DNA of 64,000 nt. Source: Pseudomonas fluorescens. Lineage in GTDB: Bacteria > Pseudomonadota > Gammaproteobacteria > Pseudomonadales > Pseudomonadaceae. The notes below the pieces were generated by a model. It was not told where the DNA came from. It did not search any database and was given only the letters and a program-made list of their open reading frames with translations. The translations under genes were made by a program, and so were the position numbers. Where the stretch lies: assembly GCF_001623525.1 (NCBI RefSeq), contig NZ_CP015225.1:5468501-5532500 (forward strand). The letters are read 5' to 3'. Below are positions 36,809 to 46,833 of the stretch, one piece after another (the first letter of the stretch is position 1; each line of letters begins with the position of its first letter).

Positions 36809-36844
36809 CATGCCACAAATTTGTATTCACCGCAGGCCCTTGTG

Positions 36845-36858
36845 CGAGCAAGCTCCCA
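36845..36858. repeat. REP fragment
   Basis: GAGCAAGCTCCCAC is half of a REP hairpin without a partner; a decayed single element. Confidence 0.45.
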
Positions 36859-36991
36859 CAGGGCCAACCAGGATCCTGAAACAATATTCATCCAACTCGA
36901 CCCTAAGAAAACCGTCATCTCTGCCGTTACAGCGATGGCAGTGTGACATCTGTCACATCTCGCGTGCCTTACTGCTCCAGTTGCAGGCACA

Positions 36992-38317
36992 ATGCCATCT
37001 TTGATCAGCCGGGTCGGAGCTTTACCCTTGCCGCGTTCTTCCGCTGTACGTTTCAGCCATTTCCTGCCGTCATTGCTGCTGTTGCTGGCGGGGCTTGCGG
37101 CTGCCTACGTCAAGGATCTCAACGTTTTCTTCACCTCGCTGTTCAACGTGCTCCCGACGCTGGTGTTATTGCTGGGTGGGGCGTATTGCGCGGTCTACCG
37201 ACGTCAACGTGAACTGTTTCTGATGGTCACGGTGTACATCGCCTATTTCCTTCTGGACACCCAGACTGACTTCTATCGCGATAACGGCAAGGTGCGCGAA
37301 GACGCGGCGGTGGTGTTCCATCTCGTTTGCCTGTTGTTGCCGTTGTTGTTCGGGCTGTTCGCCGCATGGCAGGAGCGCACCCATCTGTTCCAGGACATGG
37401 TGGCGCGGTTCGCGGTGTTGCTGGTCTTTGGCAGCGTGGCGCTGGCCCTGGAGCAGAGTTACCCCCAGGCCTTGCTGTTGTGGCTTTCGGAGATCCGCTG
37501 GCCGGCGTTGCACGGTGCCTGGATGAGCCTGATTCAATTGTCTTACCCGATGTTCGCCGCCGCGTTCCTGCTGCTGGCCTGGCAATATTGGCGCAACCCC
37601 CGGCCACTGCATGCTGCGCAATTGGTGGGGGTGCTGGGGTTGTTCTGGATGTTGCCGAAAACCTTCATCCTGCCGTTCACCCTGAACATCATGTGCAGCC
37701 AGGTGATGTTGATGATCGCGGCAGCGGTCGCCCATGAGGCCTATCAAATGGCCTTCCGTGATGAACTCACCGGCCTGCCGGGCCGTCGGGCGCTGAACGA
37801 ACGCATGCAGCGCCTGGGGCGCAATTATGTGCTGGCGATGAGTGACGTGGACCACTTCAAGAAATTCAACGACACCCACGGCCACGATGTGGGGGACCAG
37901 GTCCTGCGCCTGGTGGCCAGCAAATTGTCGAAAATCGGCGGTGGCGGTAGGGCGTATCGCTACGGCGGTGAGGAATTTGCCCTGGTGTTCGCAGGCAAGA
38001 CCATCGACGAGTGCATGCCCCATCTGGAAGTCATTCGCCAGTCCATCGAGACGTACGCCATCCAACTGCGCAACCCTGACAGTCGTCCCCAGGACGACCA
38101 ACAAGGCCGCCAGCGTCGCTCCGGTGCCGGTGCGTCCAGTGTCTCGGTGACGGTCAGCATCGGCGTCGCGGAACGCCTCGAGCAACGCACGCCTGAAGAA
38201 GTGCTCAAGTCCGCCGACCAGGCGCTCTATAACGCCAAGGGCGCGGGGCGTAACTGTGTGATTGCCTTCGGGCAGAACCGCCGCGGTGCGGTACGCATGG
38301 AGACTGCCGCGGGTTGA
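36992..38317 (+). CDS. Membrane diguanylate cyclase (GGDEF)
   Basis: The 441-aa protein has about seven hydrophobic helices in its first 240 residues (FLPSLLLLLAGLAAAYV, LPTLVLLLGGAYCAVY and others) and a C-terminal GGDEF domain (about residues 255-425). The domain holds RDELTGLPGRRAL, SDVDHFKKFNDTHGHDVGD and the active-site signature YGGEEFAL (GGEEF variant). It should make cyclic di-GMP from GTP at the inner membrane. It sits between two acyl-CoA dehydrogenase genes on the same strand; whether lipids are its signal is open. Confidence 0.93.
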   Translation: MPSLISRVGALPLPRSSAVRFSHFLPSLLLLLAGLAAAYVKDLNVFFTSLFNVLPTLVLLLGGAYCAVYRRQRELFLMVTVYIAYFLLDTQTDFYRDNGKVREDAAVVFHLVCLLLPLLFGLFAAWQERTHLFQDMVARFAVLLVFGSVALALEQSYPQALLLWLSEIRWPALHGAWMSLIQLSYPMFAAAFLLLAWQYWRNPRPLHAAQLVGVLGLFWMLPKTFILPFTLNIMCSQVMLMIAAAVAHEAYQMAFRDELTGLPGRRALNERMQRLGRNYVLAMSDVDHFKKFNDTHGHDVGDQVLRLVASKLSKIGGGGRAYRYGGEEFALVFAGKTIDECMPHLEVIRQSIETYAIQLRNPDSRPQDDQQGRQRRSGAGASSVSVTVSIGVAERLEQRTPEEVLKSADQALYNAKGAGRNCVIAFGQNRRGAVRMETAAG

Positions 38318-38408
38318 GTGATGACGGCGCATTCAGCGTCTGGACTGTGATTGTGGGCCTGGGTGGCCGGCAGTAGGTTGAAACGATCTGCTACCGGAGA
38401 AAACCACC

Positions 38409-40205
38409 ATGCCCGAGTACAAAGCCCCCCTGCGCGACATGCGCTTTCTGATCGATCACGTCTTCGATTTCCATGGTCGCTATGCCGAGCTGGGCGTCAG
38501 CGACGCAAGCCCGGACATGGTCAGCGCGATCCTCGAAGAAGCTGCCAGGTTCTGTGAGAACGTGCTGGCGCCGCTCAATCGCTCCGGTGATGAAGAGGGT
38601 TGCCACTTCGACAACGGTGTAGTCACCACGCCGACAGGCTTCAAGCAGGCTTTCGCACAGTATGTGGAGGGCGGCTGGCATGGGCTGGCGGCGGACCCGG
38701 CGTATGGCGGCCTGGGCTTGCCTAGCTCCCTGGGCCTGGTCATCAGCGAGATGATCGGCTCCAGCAACACGTCTTGGGGCATGTACCCGGGCCTGACTCA
38801 TGGCGCCATGTCGGCGATCCATGCCCACGGCACGTCAGAACAGAAACAGACCTACCTGAGCAAACTCACCGCCGGCCAGTGGACAGGCACCATGTGCCTG
38901 ACCGAAGCCCACTGCGGCACCGACCTGGGCATCATCAAGACCCGCGCCGTGCCCCAGGCCGACGGCAGCCATGCGATCTCCGGCAGCAAGATCTTCATTT
39001 CCGCCGGCGAACACGACATGAGCGATAACATCATCCACCTGGTGCTGGCCAAGTTGCCGGACGCTCCCGCCGGGACCAAGGGCATCTCGCTGTTCATCGT
39101 GCCCAAGTTCCTGCCCGACGCCAGGGGTGAGGCAGGGGCGCGCAATGGCGTGTCCTGTGGTTCGATTGAACACAAGATGGGCATCAAGGCATCGGCCACC
39201 TGTGTGCTGAATTTCGATGGGGCCAAGGGGTTCCTCATCGGCGAGCCGAACAAGGGCCTCAATTGCATGTTCACCATGATGAACCACGCCCGGCTCGGCA
39301 CTGGCATGCAGGGCCTGTGCCTGGGCGAGGCGAGCTTCCAGGGCGCCATCAGGTACGCCAACGACCGTTTGCAGATGCGCGCGCTGACCGGCCCCAAGGC
39401 GCCGGAAAAAGTCGCCGACCCGATCATCGTCCATCCCGATGTGCGCAGGATGCTGCTGACCATGAAAGCCTTCAACGAAGGCAATCGGGCGCTGACCTAT
39501 TTCACCGCGCAATTGCTCGATACCGCGCACCTGAGCCCGGACGAAACCGCCCGCCAGGAGGCCGAGGACCTGCTGGCGTTTCTCACCCCGATCTGCAAGG
39601 CCTTCATGACCGACACCGGGCTGGAGGTGACCAACCACGGCATGCAAGTGTTTGGTGGCCATGGTTTCATTCGTGAGTGGGGCATGGAGCAGTTGGTGCG
39701 CGATTGCCGCATCGCGCCGATCTATGAAGGCACCAACGGTATTCAGGCCTTGGATCTATTGGGGCGCAAGGTGCTGGGCAGCCAGGGCAGATTGCTGCGA
39801 GGTTTCACCAAAATCGTCCATAAGTTCTGCGCTGCCAATGCGCAACATCCGCAGCTCAAGGCGTACGTCGCGCAACTCGACGGGCTCAACCAGCAGTGGG
39901 GCGAGCTGACCACTCGGGTTGGCATGGCCGCCATGAAGAATCCAGATGAAGTCGGCGCCGCCTCCGTGGATTATTTGATGTACAGCGGTTACATCATCCT
40001 GGCCTACCTGTGGTTGCGCATGGCCTTGGTGGCTCAGTCGCAACTCGACAGCGGCAACGGTGACGGTGATTTCTGCCAGGCCAAACTGGCGACCTGCGAG
40101 TTCTACTTCAAGCGCCTGCTGCCGCGTACGACCGCCCATCGGGCTGCGGTCGAGGCCGGGAGCGACTGCCTGATGAAGCTACCGGCAGAGTTGTTTGCCC
40201 TCTGA
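38409..40205 (+). CDS. Acyl-CoA dehydrogenase, long type, copy 2
   Basis: The 598-aa enzyme is closely similar to the gene at 34950 (start [39 protein letters not shown]; catalytic [16 protein letters not shown]). A strong GGAG site lies ahead of the ATG. It is 91 bp after the diguanylate cyclase and may share its transcript. It acts in fatty acyl-CoA oxidation; substrate chain length cannot be read here. Confidence 0.93.
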   Translation: MPEYKAPLRDMRFLIDHVFDFHGRYAELGVSDASPDMVSAILEEAARFCENVLAPLNRSGDEEGCHFDNGVVTTPTGFKQAFAQYVEGGWHGLAADPAYGGLGLPSSLGLVISEMIGSSNTSWGMYPGLTHGAMSAIHAHGTSEQKQTYLSKLTAGQWTGTMCLTEAHCGTDLGIIKTRAVPQADGSHAISGSKIFISAGEHDMSDNIIHLVLAKLPDAPAGTKGISLFIVPKFLPDARGEAGARNGVSCGSIEHKMGIKASATCVLNFDGAKGFLIGEPNKGLNCMFTMMNHARLGTGMQGLCLGEASFQGAIRYANDRLQMRALTGPKAPEKVADPIIVHPDVRRMLLTMKAFNEGNRALTYFTAQLLDTAHLSPDETARQEAEDLLAFLTPICKAFMTDTGLEVTNHGMQVFGGHGFIREWGMEQLVRDCRIAPIYEGTNGIQALDLLGRKVLGSQGRLLRGFTKIVHKFCAANAQHPQLKAYVAQLDGLNQQWGELTTRVGMAAMKNPDEVGAASVDYLMYSGYIILAYLWLRMALVAQSQLDSGNGDGDFCQAKLATCEFYFKRLLPRTTAHRAAVEAGSDCLMKLPAELFAL

Positions 40206-40213
40206 CTGAACCT

Positions 40214-40304
40214 GTGGCGAGGGAGCTTGCTCCCGCTGGGCTGCGCAGCAGCCCCTTTTTTTGTGAGTGCTGCGCACTCAAGCGGGAGCAAGCTCCCTAG
40301 CCAC
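40214..40304. repeat. REPIN, family A
   Basis: GTGGCGAGGGAGCTTGCTCC and its inverse flank a spacer nearly identical to that of the element at 12337-12426 (GGCTGCGCAGCAGCCCC, then GCTGCGCACTCAAGC). The two elements are probably recent copies of one source. Confidence 0.9.
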
Positions 40305-40419
40305 CATCACATTCAAGCCTACATGCTGACTAAAAATAACAAAACAGTCATAGGTTGACCCTATGTGTCTCAAAAGTTGTTGGGGTACACTCCAATCCAT
40401 GTAAAAACCGTTTTCTCAC

Positions 40420-40433
40420 GAACCAACTGTTTA
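40420..40433. promoter_or_regulatory. Degenerate PsrA-like site
   Basis: GAACCAACTGTTTA differs from the PsrA consensus at two positions and lies 18 bp upstream of the third dehydrogenase start. It shares the AACTGTTT core with the strong site at 34875. Confidence 0.35.
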
Positions 40434-40451
40434 GATCCTGCGAGGTTTGCC

Positions 40452-42230
40452 ATGGCTGACTACAAAGCGCCCCTGCGCGATATGCGCTTCGTCCTCAATG
40501 AAGTGTTCGAGGTCGCGAAACTCTGGGCCCAATTGCCGGCGTTGGCCGATGCCGTGGATGCCGAAACGGTCGAAGCGATCCTTGAAGAAGCCGGCAAAGT
40601 CACCAGCAAAAGCATCGCGCCCCTCAGCCGCGCCGCTGACGAAGAAGGTTGCCACTGGGCCGACGGCGCCGTCACCACGCCGGCAGGTTTCCCACAGGCC
40701 TACAAGACTTACGCTGAAGGTGGTTGGGTCGGTGTCGGCGGTGACCCGGTGTACGGCGGCATGGGCATGCCCAAGGCCGTTTCGGCCCAGGTCGAGGAAA
40801 TGGTCAACTCCGCCAGCCTGTCCTTCGGCCTGTACCCGATGCTGACCGCCGGCGCCTGCCTGTCGATCAATGCCCACGCCAGTGAAGAGTTGAAAGCAGC
40901 GTACCTGCCAAACATGTACGCCGGCGTCTGGGCCGGTTCCATGTGCCTGACCGAGCCTCATGCCGGTACGGACCTGGGGATCATCCGCACCAAGGCCGAA
41001 CCCCAGGCCGACGGTTCCTACAAGGTCAGCGGCACGAAAATTTTCATCACTGGCGGTGAGCACGACCTCACCGAGAACATCATTCACCTGGTGCTGGCGA
41101 AACTGCCGGACGCGCCGGCAGGCCCCAAGGGCATCTCGCTGTTCCTGGTGCCCAAGTTCATGGTCAATGCCGACGGCAGCCTGGGCGCGCGCAACGCGGC
41201 CAACTGCGGCTCGATCGAACACAAGATGGGCATCCAGGCATCCGCCACTTGCGTGATGAACTTCGACGAAGCCGTGGGTTATCTGGTAGGCGAGCCGAAC
41301 AAGGGCCTGGCGGCGATGTTCACCATGATGAACTACGAACGTCTGGGCGTCGGCATCCAAGGCCTGGCCTCGGGTGAGCGTTCCTACCAGAACGCCATCG
41401 AATACGCCCGTGACCGCCTGCAAAGTCGTTCGCCAACCGGTGCGCAGAACAAGGACAAGGTCGCCGACCCGATCATCGTCCACCCCGACGTGCGTCGGAT
41501 GCTGCTGACCATGAAAGCCTCGAACGAAGGCGGTCGGGCATTTTCCACCTACGTGGCGATGCAATTGGACACCGCCAAGTTCAGCGAAGATCCAGTCACG
41601 CGCAAGCGCGCCGAAGACTTGGTGGCGTTGCTGACACCGGTGGCGAAGGCCTTCCTGACCGACCTGGGCCTGGAAACCACAGTCCATGGTCAACAGGTGT
41701 TCGGCGGCCACGGTTACATTCGTGAATGGGGCCAGGAGCAACTGGTGCGCGATGTGCGTATCACCCAGATCTACGAAGGCACCAACGGTATTCAGGCGCT
41801 GGACCTGGTGGGGCGCAAGATCGTCGGCAGCGGCGGTGCGTTCTACAAGTTGTTTGCCGATGAAATCCGGCACTTCACTGCCACCGCGAACAGCGACCTG
41901 GCGGAGTTCACCAAGCCGCTGAACGATGCGGTCGGTACGCTGGATGAGCTGACCGAATGGTTGTTGGACCGGGCGAAAAGCAACCCGAACGAAATCGGCG
42001 CGGCGTCGGTGGAGTATCTCCAGGCGTTTGGCTACACCGCGTATGCCTACATGTGGGCTCTGATGGCCAGGGCGGCCTTGGGCAAAGAAAGCCAGGATGA
42101 TTTCTACGCGAGCAAATTGGGCACGGCGCGGTTCTATTTCGCCCGCCTGCTGCCGCGTATTCAGTCCTTGAGTGCTTCGGTGAAGGCGGGAAGCGAGTCG
42201 CTGTTCTTGCTGGAGCCCGGACAGTTCTAA
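40452..42230 (+). CDS. Acyl-CoA dehydrogenase, long type, copy 3
   Basis: The 592-aa enzyme (start [13 protein letters not shown] at 40452 behind a GCGAGG site) shares the family blocks MCLTEPHAGTDLG, SGTKIFITGGEHD and the catalytic YEGTNGIQALDLVGRK. It is more divergent from copies 1 and 2 than they are from each other (for example HAGTDLG against HCGTDLG). It is the likely counterpart of P. aeruginosa PA0508 (FadE2), reported to favour medium chains; this assignment is inferred from order. Confidence 0.92.
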   Translation: MADYKAPLRDMRFVLNEVFEVAKLWAQLPALADAVDAETVEAILEEAGKVTSKSIAPLSRAADEEGCHWADGAVTTPAGFPQAYKTYAEGGWVGVGGDPVYGGMGMPKAVSAQVEEMVNSASLSFGLYPMLTAGACLSINAHASEELKAAYLPNMYAGVWAGSMCLTEPHAGTDLGIIRTKAEPQADGSYKVSGTKIFITGGEHDLTENIIHLVLAKLPDAPAGPKGISLFLVPKFMVNADGSLGARNAANCGSIEHKMGIQASATCVMNFDEAVGYLVGEPNKGLAAMFTMMNYERLGVGIQGLASGERSYQNAIEYARDRLQSRSPTGAQNKDKVADPIIVHPDVRRMLLTMKASNEGGRAFSTYVAMQLDTAKFSEDPVTRKRAEDLVALLTPVAKAFLTDLGLETTVHGQQVFGGHGYIREWGQEQLVRDVRITQIYEGTNGIQALDLVGRKIVGSGGAFYKLFADEIRHFTATANSDLAEFTKPLNDAVGTLDELTEWLLDRAKSNPNEIGAASVEYLQAFGYTAYAYMWALMARAALGKESQDDFYASKLGTARFYFARLLPRIQSLSASVKAGSESLFLLEPGQF

Positions 42231-42242
42231 AAACTGACATTG

Positions 42243-42260
42243 TGTAAGCAAACGCTTACA
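42243..42260. promoter_or_regulatory. GacA upstream activating sequence
   Basis: TGTAAG-CAAACG-CTTACA is an exact match to the GacA-binding consensus TGTAAG-N6-CTTACA. It is embedded in a larger 12-bp inverted repeat (42238-42265). Its centre is ~66 bp upstream of the predicted start of the small RNA, as in other GacA-controlled rsm genes. Confidence 0.9.
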
Positions 42261-42317
42261 CAATGTGCTGGCGTTTTCCCTCTATCGGCAGGTTGGATCC
42301 AAGGCTAATCTACTTCA

Positions 42318-42440
42318 CATGGACGCCGCGCAGGATGCGCAACAGTAACAACACGGACACGTAGGATTCTGCCAGGAAGGCGGAGTGAAATGGATGTCAG
42401 GGAAACAGTCTGCAAAGCCCCGCTTCGGCGGGGTTTTCTT
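42318..42440 (+). ncRNA. rsmY: RsmY-type small RNA (RsmA/CsrA-sequestering)
   Basis: About 123 nt with eight GGA motifs (at 42321, 42333, 42355, 42364, 42375, 42382, 42392 and 42401). Two of these sit in the loops of stems GCGC-AGGAT-GCGC (42328-42340) and GCC-AGGAA-GGC (42371-42381). It ends in a rho-independent terminator, stem CCCCGC/GCGGGG with a TTCG loop (42418-42433) and a T-run. A TAATCT -10 box lies at 42306 and the GacA site at 42243. These are the defining features of the Rsm RNAs that titrate RsmA/RsmE in the Gac cascade. RsmY rather than RsmX or RsmZ is suggested by the 5' hairpin and by PAO1 gene order, where rsmY lies in the same neighbourhood; the letter is less sure than the family. 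Confidence 0.85.
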
Positions 42441-42575
42441 TTGGCTGCGTTTTTTGTCCCTCGCAGGCGCCCCCCATCGGGGCTGCTTCTGGTTGCGTTT
42501 CACTGAACCCTGGCGAGCGGCCTGGGGTCAATGAGCTATATGGCAATTTGGCCATCGTCGATCAGGGAGTCATCC

Positions 42576-42734
42576 ATGGATTTCATTCGTATCATTATCG
42601 CCATCCTGCTGCCGCCATTGGGGGTGTTTCTGCAGGTGGGTTTTGGCGGGGCTTTCTGGCTGAATATCCTGCTGACGCTGCTGGGTTACATCCCCGGCAT
42701 CGTGCATGCGGTGTACATCATCGCCAAGCGCTGA
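42576..42734 (+). CDS. YqaE/Pmp3-family small membrane protein
   Basis: The 52-aa protein is two membrane helices (FIRIIIAILLPPLGVFLQVG and AFWLNILLTLLGYIPGIVHAVYIIAKR), the exact layout of the UPF0057/Pmp3 family. Members affect membrane potential and stress tolerance. A CAGGGAG site precedes the ATG at 42576. Single gene after the small RNA. Confidence 0.92.
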   Translation: MDFIRIIIAILLPPLGVFLQVGFGGAFWLNILLTLLGYIPGIVHAVYIIAKR

Positions 42735-42754
42735 GGCCATGAGGGGATTTATCT

Positions 42755-42847
42755 GTGGCGAGGGAGCTTGCTCCCGCTGGAGCGCGCAGCGGTCCCAATG
42801 TTTTTGCGATTGCTGCGCAATCGAGCGGGAGCAAGCTCCCTCGCCAC
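42755..42847. repeat. REPIN, family A
   Basis: GTGGCGAGGGAGCTTGCTCC and its inverse flank a spacer with GGAGCGCGCAGC and GCTGCGCAATC. It lies between converging genes. Confidence 0.9.
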
Positions 42848-42861
42848 AATGAGCGCCGTTG

Positions 42862-44691
42862 TCATAGACCGCAATCGATCACCCTGCGATAAAACAACCA
42901 CTCATGCTCCAGCGCATGGGCCTGGTTCGCCGCTTTGCGAAAACCGTGGCGCTCATCGGGATAGTAGTGCGCCTCGACCGCCACGCCGTTGGCTTGTAAA
43001 GCGTTGACCATATCGCGGGTTTGCTGCGGTACGACCACCACGTCCAGCTCACCCTGGAAAAAGATCACCGGCACGCGGATGTTCCCAGCATGCAGCTGCG
43101 GCGTCCGGGCGCGGTAGCGTTCGGCATCCTGTTGCGGGTCGCCGATCAGCCAGTCCAGGTAATCCCCTTCGAACTTGTGCGTCGCGCGGCCGAGGGCGAC
43201 GGGGTCGCTGACGCCATAGAGGCTGGCGCCGGCCCGGAACACCTCATGGAACGCCAGGGCGCACAGGGTTGTATATCCACCGGCACTGCCGCCCCGAATG
43301 AATGCGCAGCGACCATCGATCAAGCCTTGCTCGTCCAGATACGCGACCACCGCGCAAGCATCCTCGACATCCACCACCCCCCAGTTCAAGTGCAGCGCCT
43401 GTCGATACGCCCGGCCATAACCACTGCTGCCTCGATAATTGAGGTCGGCGACGGCGAAACCGCGTTGGGTCCAGTATTGGATACGCGGATCAAAGATGGG
43501 GTAGCAGGCTGAGGTCGGTCCACCGTGGATAAACACCACCAGCGGCGGTTTCTCGATGGCAGTCATGGCCGGATAAAAGAACCCATGGGCTTCGCTTGAG
43601 CCTGAGGGGTATCGCAGGGTGCGGGGCCGACTGATCTGTTCGACGGGCAATGGCGCGATGCCGCCGGCCAGCACGGCCACTTCCTGACTATGCCGCTCGA
43701 TGGCAATGACCGCCGATGGGCCGGTCGGCGAGGCTGCAACGGCGTAGATGAACCGCTCATCCAGCGCCAGGCTGCGAAAGCGGGTATGGGTGCCGGTGAA
43801 GTCCTCATCGACATCGTCAATGTGGCACAGGCCCAGGCGTCCAAAACCCGCTTCGGTCCAACTGGCCAGGTACGTGTGTTGGTCCAGCGGCAGCCAGGTG
43901 CAGCCACCCAGTTGCCACGGCGCTGGGGCGTGATCGGCTTGGACGGCAGGCAGCGGTTCCAGGCCCTGGGCCGACTCTAGCCAAGGCTGCCAATAACCAC
44001 CGCGATCAGTCAGGCAATAAAGACGACTGGCCGCATCGAAGCGCGGTTGCTGGATGGACTCTTCTTCACCGTTGCCCGCGACACAGCGCGGCGCACCCCA
44101 ACCCGTAGCGTTGCGCTCGGCCAGCATCAAGCGCGTTGCGGTCCAGGGTTGATGCGGGCGGCTCCATTCAATCCAGGCGAGCCGCTGGCCGTCCGGGCTC
44201 ACGGTGGGTGACGCGTAGAAATCTGCACCTTCGGCCAGCAGATGTCGCTGATGATCCACCAGCCCGATCGACACCAGGCGATGCTGGTTGGCCCGTTCTT
44301 CCACTGCCAGTACCTGGCCGTCGGCGAAGCTCAGATCCCCATAACGGCAGTCACCCGAGGTCAGCGCTATGGGGCGTTCGTCGTTCAGGGATTGGTGGTA
44401 CAGCTGCTGGTCGGCCTCATTGACGAACAGCACACCGTTATGGCTCAGGCAGAATGATCCACCGCCGTATTCATAGACCCGGCTGCGCGCGCTGAACCCG
44501 TCCGGTGTCAGGCAGCGGGGCATGGCGTCTTGCCAATGCCAGATCCGGCAGGCACCGTCTGCGGGGCGGTATTCATTCCAGAACAGGCCCAAAGGCCCGA
44601 GCTGCAGTTCGGCGAAGTCGGTGCCGGCGGCAACGGCCTGGGCGGCGCTGAAAGGCTCAGCCTTTGGCGATGAGGCGCGAGTTTCGTTCAT
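42862..44691 (-). CDS. pqqH: S9 prolyl-oligopeptidase-family peptidase of the PQQ cluster
   Basis: The 609-aa protein has an N-terminal beta-propeller (residues ~1-350) and a C-terminal alpha/beta hydrolase domain. The nucleophile lies in [11 protein letters not shown], the acid in GELDVVVPQQT and the His in PDERHGFRK. It matches the peptidase called PqqH after pqqE in Pseudomonas; its exact role in PQQ formation is not proven. The start MNETRAS at 44691 overlaps pqqE by 35 bp. Last gene of the operon. Confidence 0.88.
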   Translation of the reverse strand: MNETRASSPKAEPFSAAQAVAAGTDFAELQLGPLGLFWNEYRPADGACRIWHWQDAMPRCLTPDGFSARSRVYEYGGGSFCLSHNGVLFVNEADQQLYHQSLNDERPIALTSGDCRYGDLSFADGQVLAVEERANQHRLVSIGLVDHQRHLLAEGADFYASPTVSPDGQRLAWIEWSRPHQPWTATRLMLAERNATGWGAPRCVAGNGEEESIQQPRFDAASRLYCLTDRGGYWQPWLESAQGLEPLPAVQADHAPAPWQLGGCTWLPLDQHTYLASWTEAGFGRLGLCHIDDVDEDFTGTHTRFRSLALDERFIYAVAASPTGPSAVIAIERHSQEVAVLAGGIAPLPVEQISRPRTLRYPSGSSEAHGFFYPAMTAIEKPPLVVFIHGGPTSACYPIFDPRIQYWTQRGFAVADLNYRGSSGYGRAYRQALHLNWGVVDVEDACAVVAYLDEQGLIDGRCAFIRGGSAGGYTTLCALAFHEVFRAGASLYGVSDPVALGRATHKFEGDYLDWLIGDPQQDAERYRARTPQLHAGNIRVPVIFFQGELDVVVVPQQTRDMVNALQANGVAVEAHYYPDERHGFRKAANQAHALEHEWLFYRRVIDCGL

Positions 44692-45805
44692 TGCGAAAGG
44701 CCAATTGTTCGATGGTTTGCGTGGCGTGCTCGGCGTCTTCACGCGCCTGCAGGATCACCCCGTGATGTGCGGATTTGCTGCACACCGGGTCGGCGTTGCT
44801 GGCGTCGCCGGTGAGCATGAACGCCTGGCAGCGGCAGCCGCCGAAGTCCTTCTCTTTTTCATCGCAGGAGCGGCACGGTTCGGGCATCCAGTCATAACCG
44901 CGGAAACGGTTGAAGCCGAACGAGTCGTACCAGATGTGCTGCATGCTGTGGTCGCGCACGTTGGGAAATTGCACCGGCAACTGGCGGGCACCGTGACAGG
45001 GCAATGCCGTGCCGTCCGGCGTGACGGTGAGGAAAATGCTGCCCCAGCCGTTCATGCAGCCCTTGGGGCGCTCTTCATAGTAGTCCGGCGTGACGAAGAT
45101 CAGCTTGCACGGATTGCCTTCGGCTTCCAGCTTGGCGCGGTATTCGTTGGTGACACGCTCGGCGCGTACCAGTTGCTCCCGGGTGGGCAGCAGGCCGACG
45201 CGGTTGAGCTGCGCCCAGCCGTAGAACTGGCACGTGGCGAGCTCGACGAAGTCGGCTTCCAGGGCGATGCACAGTTCGATGATGCGATCGATCTTGTCGA
45301 TGTTGTGCCGATGGGTCACGAAGTTCAGCACCATCGGGTAGCCATGGGCTTTCACCGCCCGGGCCATTTCCAGTTTTTGCGCGAAGGCTTTCTTCGAGCC
45401 GGCCAGGAGGTTGTTCACCTGCTCGTCGCTGGCCTGGAAACTGATCTGGATATGGTCGAGGCCGGCCTTCTTGAAGTCGCTGATTTTCTGCTCGGTCAGG
45501 CCGATGCCGGAAGTGATCAGGTTGGTATAGAAACCCAGCCTGCGCGCCTCGCCGATCAACTCGGCCAGGTCCTGGCGCACCAACGGCTCGCCGCCGGAAA
45601 AGCCCAGCTGCGCAGCGCCCATCTCGCGGGCCTCGCGAAAGACCTTGAACCACTGTTCGGTGCTCAGCTCCTGGCCCTGCTCGGCGAAGTCCAGCGGGTT
45701 GGAGCAATACGGGCATTGCAGCGGGCAACGGTAGGTCAGCTCGGCCAGCAGCCACAGCGGCAGGCCGACTTCAGGCTTGGGCGGCAGCCCGGTGGTCTCA
45801 GACAA
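44657..45805 (-). CDS. pqqE: PQQ synthesis radical-SAM enzyme PqqE
   Basis: The 382-aa radical-SAM/SPASM enzyme has the CxxxCxxC cluster in [13 protein letters not shown] (near residue 25) and C-terminal auxiliary cluster cysteines ([29 protein letters not shown]). It forms the carbon-carbon bond between the Glu and Tyr of PqqA. The best start is a TTG at 45805, giving [20 protein letters not shown], the standard N-terminus, and overlapping the pqqD stop. Confidence 0.95.
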   Translation of the reverse strand: MSETTGLPPKPEVGLPLWLLAELTYRCPLQCPYCSNPLDFAEQGQELSTEQWFKVFREAREMGAAQLGFSGGEPLVRQDLAELIGEARRLGFYTNLITSGIGLTEQKISDFKKAGLDHIQISFQASDEQVNNLLAGSKKAFAQKLEMARAVKAHGYPMVLNFVTHRHNIDKIDRIIELCIALEADFVELATCQFYGWAQLNRVGLLPTREQLVRAERVTNEYRAKLEAEGNPCKLIFVTPDYYEERPKGCMNGWGSIFLTVTPDGTALPCHGARQLPVQFPNVRDHSMQHIWYDSFGFNRFRGYDWMPEPCRSCDEKEKDFGGCRCQAFMLTGDASNADPVCSKSAHHGVILQAREDAEHATQTIEQLAFRNERNSRLIAKG

Positions 45806-46073
45806 GTTCGATCCAGTGCTGTGCACGGGCGACCTCCATGAATTGCTCGATGTCGTCACCGAGTTCCGGCACGTCGGGAAACTGCTTCGCCAACTCGCCG
45901 ACGATGGCCGCGACATCCCGTTCACCGTCGATCAGCCCGCCGATCAGCGCAGCGCTGTCGTTCAGCTTGATCATGCCTTCAGGATAGAGCAGCACATGGC
46001 CTTTCTGGGCCGGTTCGTACTGGAAGCGATAGCCGGGGCGCCAGCGTGGGGTTTGGCTGCGGTTAAAACTCAT
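45798..46073 (-). CDS. pqqD: PQQ peptide chaperone PqqD
   Basis: The 91-aa RiPP-recognition-element protein (start [20 protein letters not shown]) binds PqqA and presents it to PqqE. The conserved [23 protein letters not shown] block is present. The start overlaps the pqqC stop by 4 bp (ATGA), and its stop overlaps the pqqE TTG start. Confidence 0.95.
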   Translation of the reverse strand: MSFNRSQTPRWRPGYRFQYEPAQKGHVLLYPEGMIKLNDSAALIGGLIDGERDVAAIVGELAKQFPDVPELGDDIEQFMEVARAQHWIELV

Positions 46074-46822
46074 AAGGTAATTCCTTTGTGCCAAACCCGT
46101 TGGTCGGTCACGCTGTGATAGGGCGGGCGGTTCAATTCATAGGCCATGCTCATGGCGTCGAGCATGCTCCAGAGGATGTCCAGTTTGAACTGGAGGATCT
46201 CCAACATGCGTTCCTGCCCTGCGCGGGTGGTGTAGTGCTGCAAGGTGATCGCCAGGCCATGCTCCACGTCACGCCGGGCTTGGCCCAGGCGGGTGCGGAA
46301 GTACTGGTAGCCGGTCGGGTCTATCCATGGGTAATGCTGCGGCCAGCTGTCCAGACGCGACTGGTGGATCTGCGGGGCGAACAGTTCGGTCAGCGAGCTG
46401 CTGGCGGCTTCCTGCCAGCAGGCCCGCCGGGCGAAGTTGACGTAGGCGTCCACGGCAAAACGCACACCTGGCAGCACCAATTCCTGGGAGCGCAGTTGAT
46501 CGGGGTCCAGGCCCACCGCCTGGCCCAGCCGCAGCCAGGCTTCGATACCGCCGTCTTCGCCGGGGGCGCCGTCATGATCGAGCAGGCGCTGGATCCACTC
46601 GCGGCGGATCTCCCGGTCCGGGCAGTTGGCCAGGATCGCGGCATCCTTGAGTGGGATATTCACCTGGTAGTAAAAACGGTTCGCGACCCAGCCCTGGATC
46701 TGCTCGCGAGTCGCGCGGCCCTCATACATCGCCACGTGATAGGGGTGATGGATGTGGTAATACGCGCCCTTGGCACGCAGGGCGGCTTCGAACTCGGCGG
46801 GGGACAGGGGGGTGTCAGTCAT
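46070..46822 (-). CDS. pqqC: Pyrroloquinoline-quinone synthase PqqC
   Basis: The 250-aa enzyme carries the PqqC blocks [36 protein letters not shown] and [20 protein letters not shown]. It is a cofactorless oxidase that carries out the final ring closure and oxidation to PQQ in the cytoplasm. It lies 11 bp after pqqB. Confidence 0.97.
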   Translation of the reverse strand: MTDTPLSPAEFEAALRAKGAYYHIHHPYHVAMYEGRATREQIQGWVANRFYYQVNIPLKDAAILANCPDREIRREWIQRLLDHDGAPGEDGGIEAWLRLGQAVGLDPDQLRSQELVLPGVRFAVDAYVNFARRACWQEAASSSLTELFAPQIHQSRLDSWPQHYPWIDPTGYQYFRTRLGQARRDVEHGLAITLQHYTTRAGQERMLEILQFKLDILWSMLDAMSMAYELNRPPYHSVTDQRVWHKGITL

Positions 46823-46833
46823 TTCCGTTGCTC

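Noticed and set aside
42238..42265. 12-bp inverted repeat considered as terminator of the third acyl-CoA dehydrogenase
   Set aside because: There is no T-run, and the core matches the GacA binding site exactly, so it is listed as a regulatory site.
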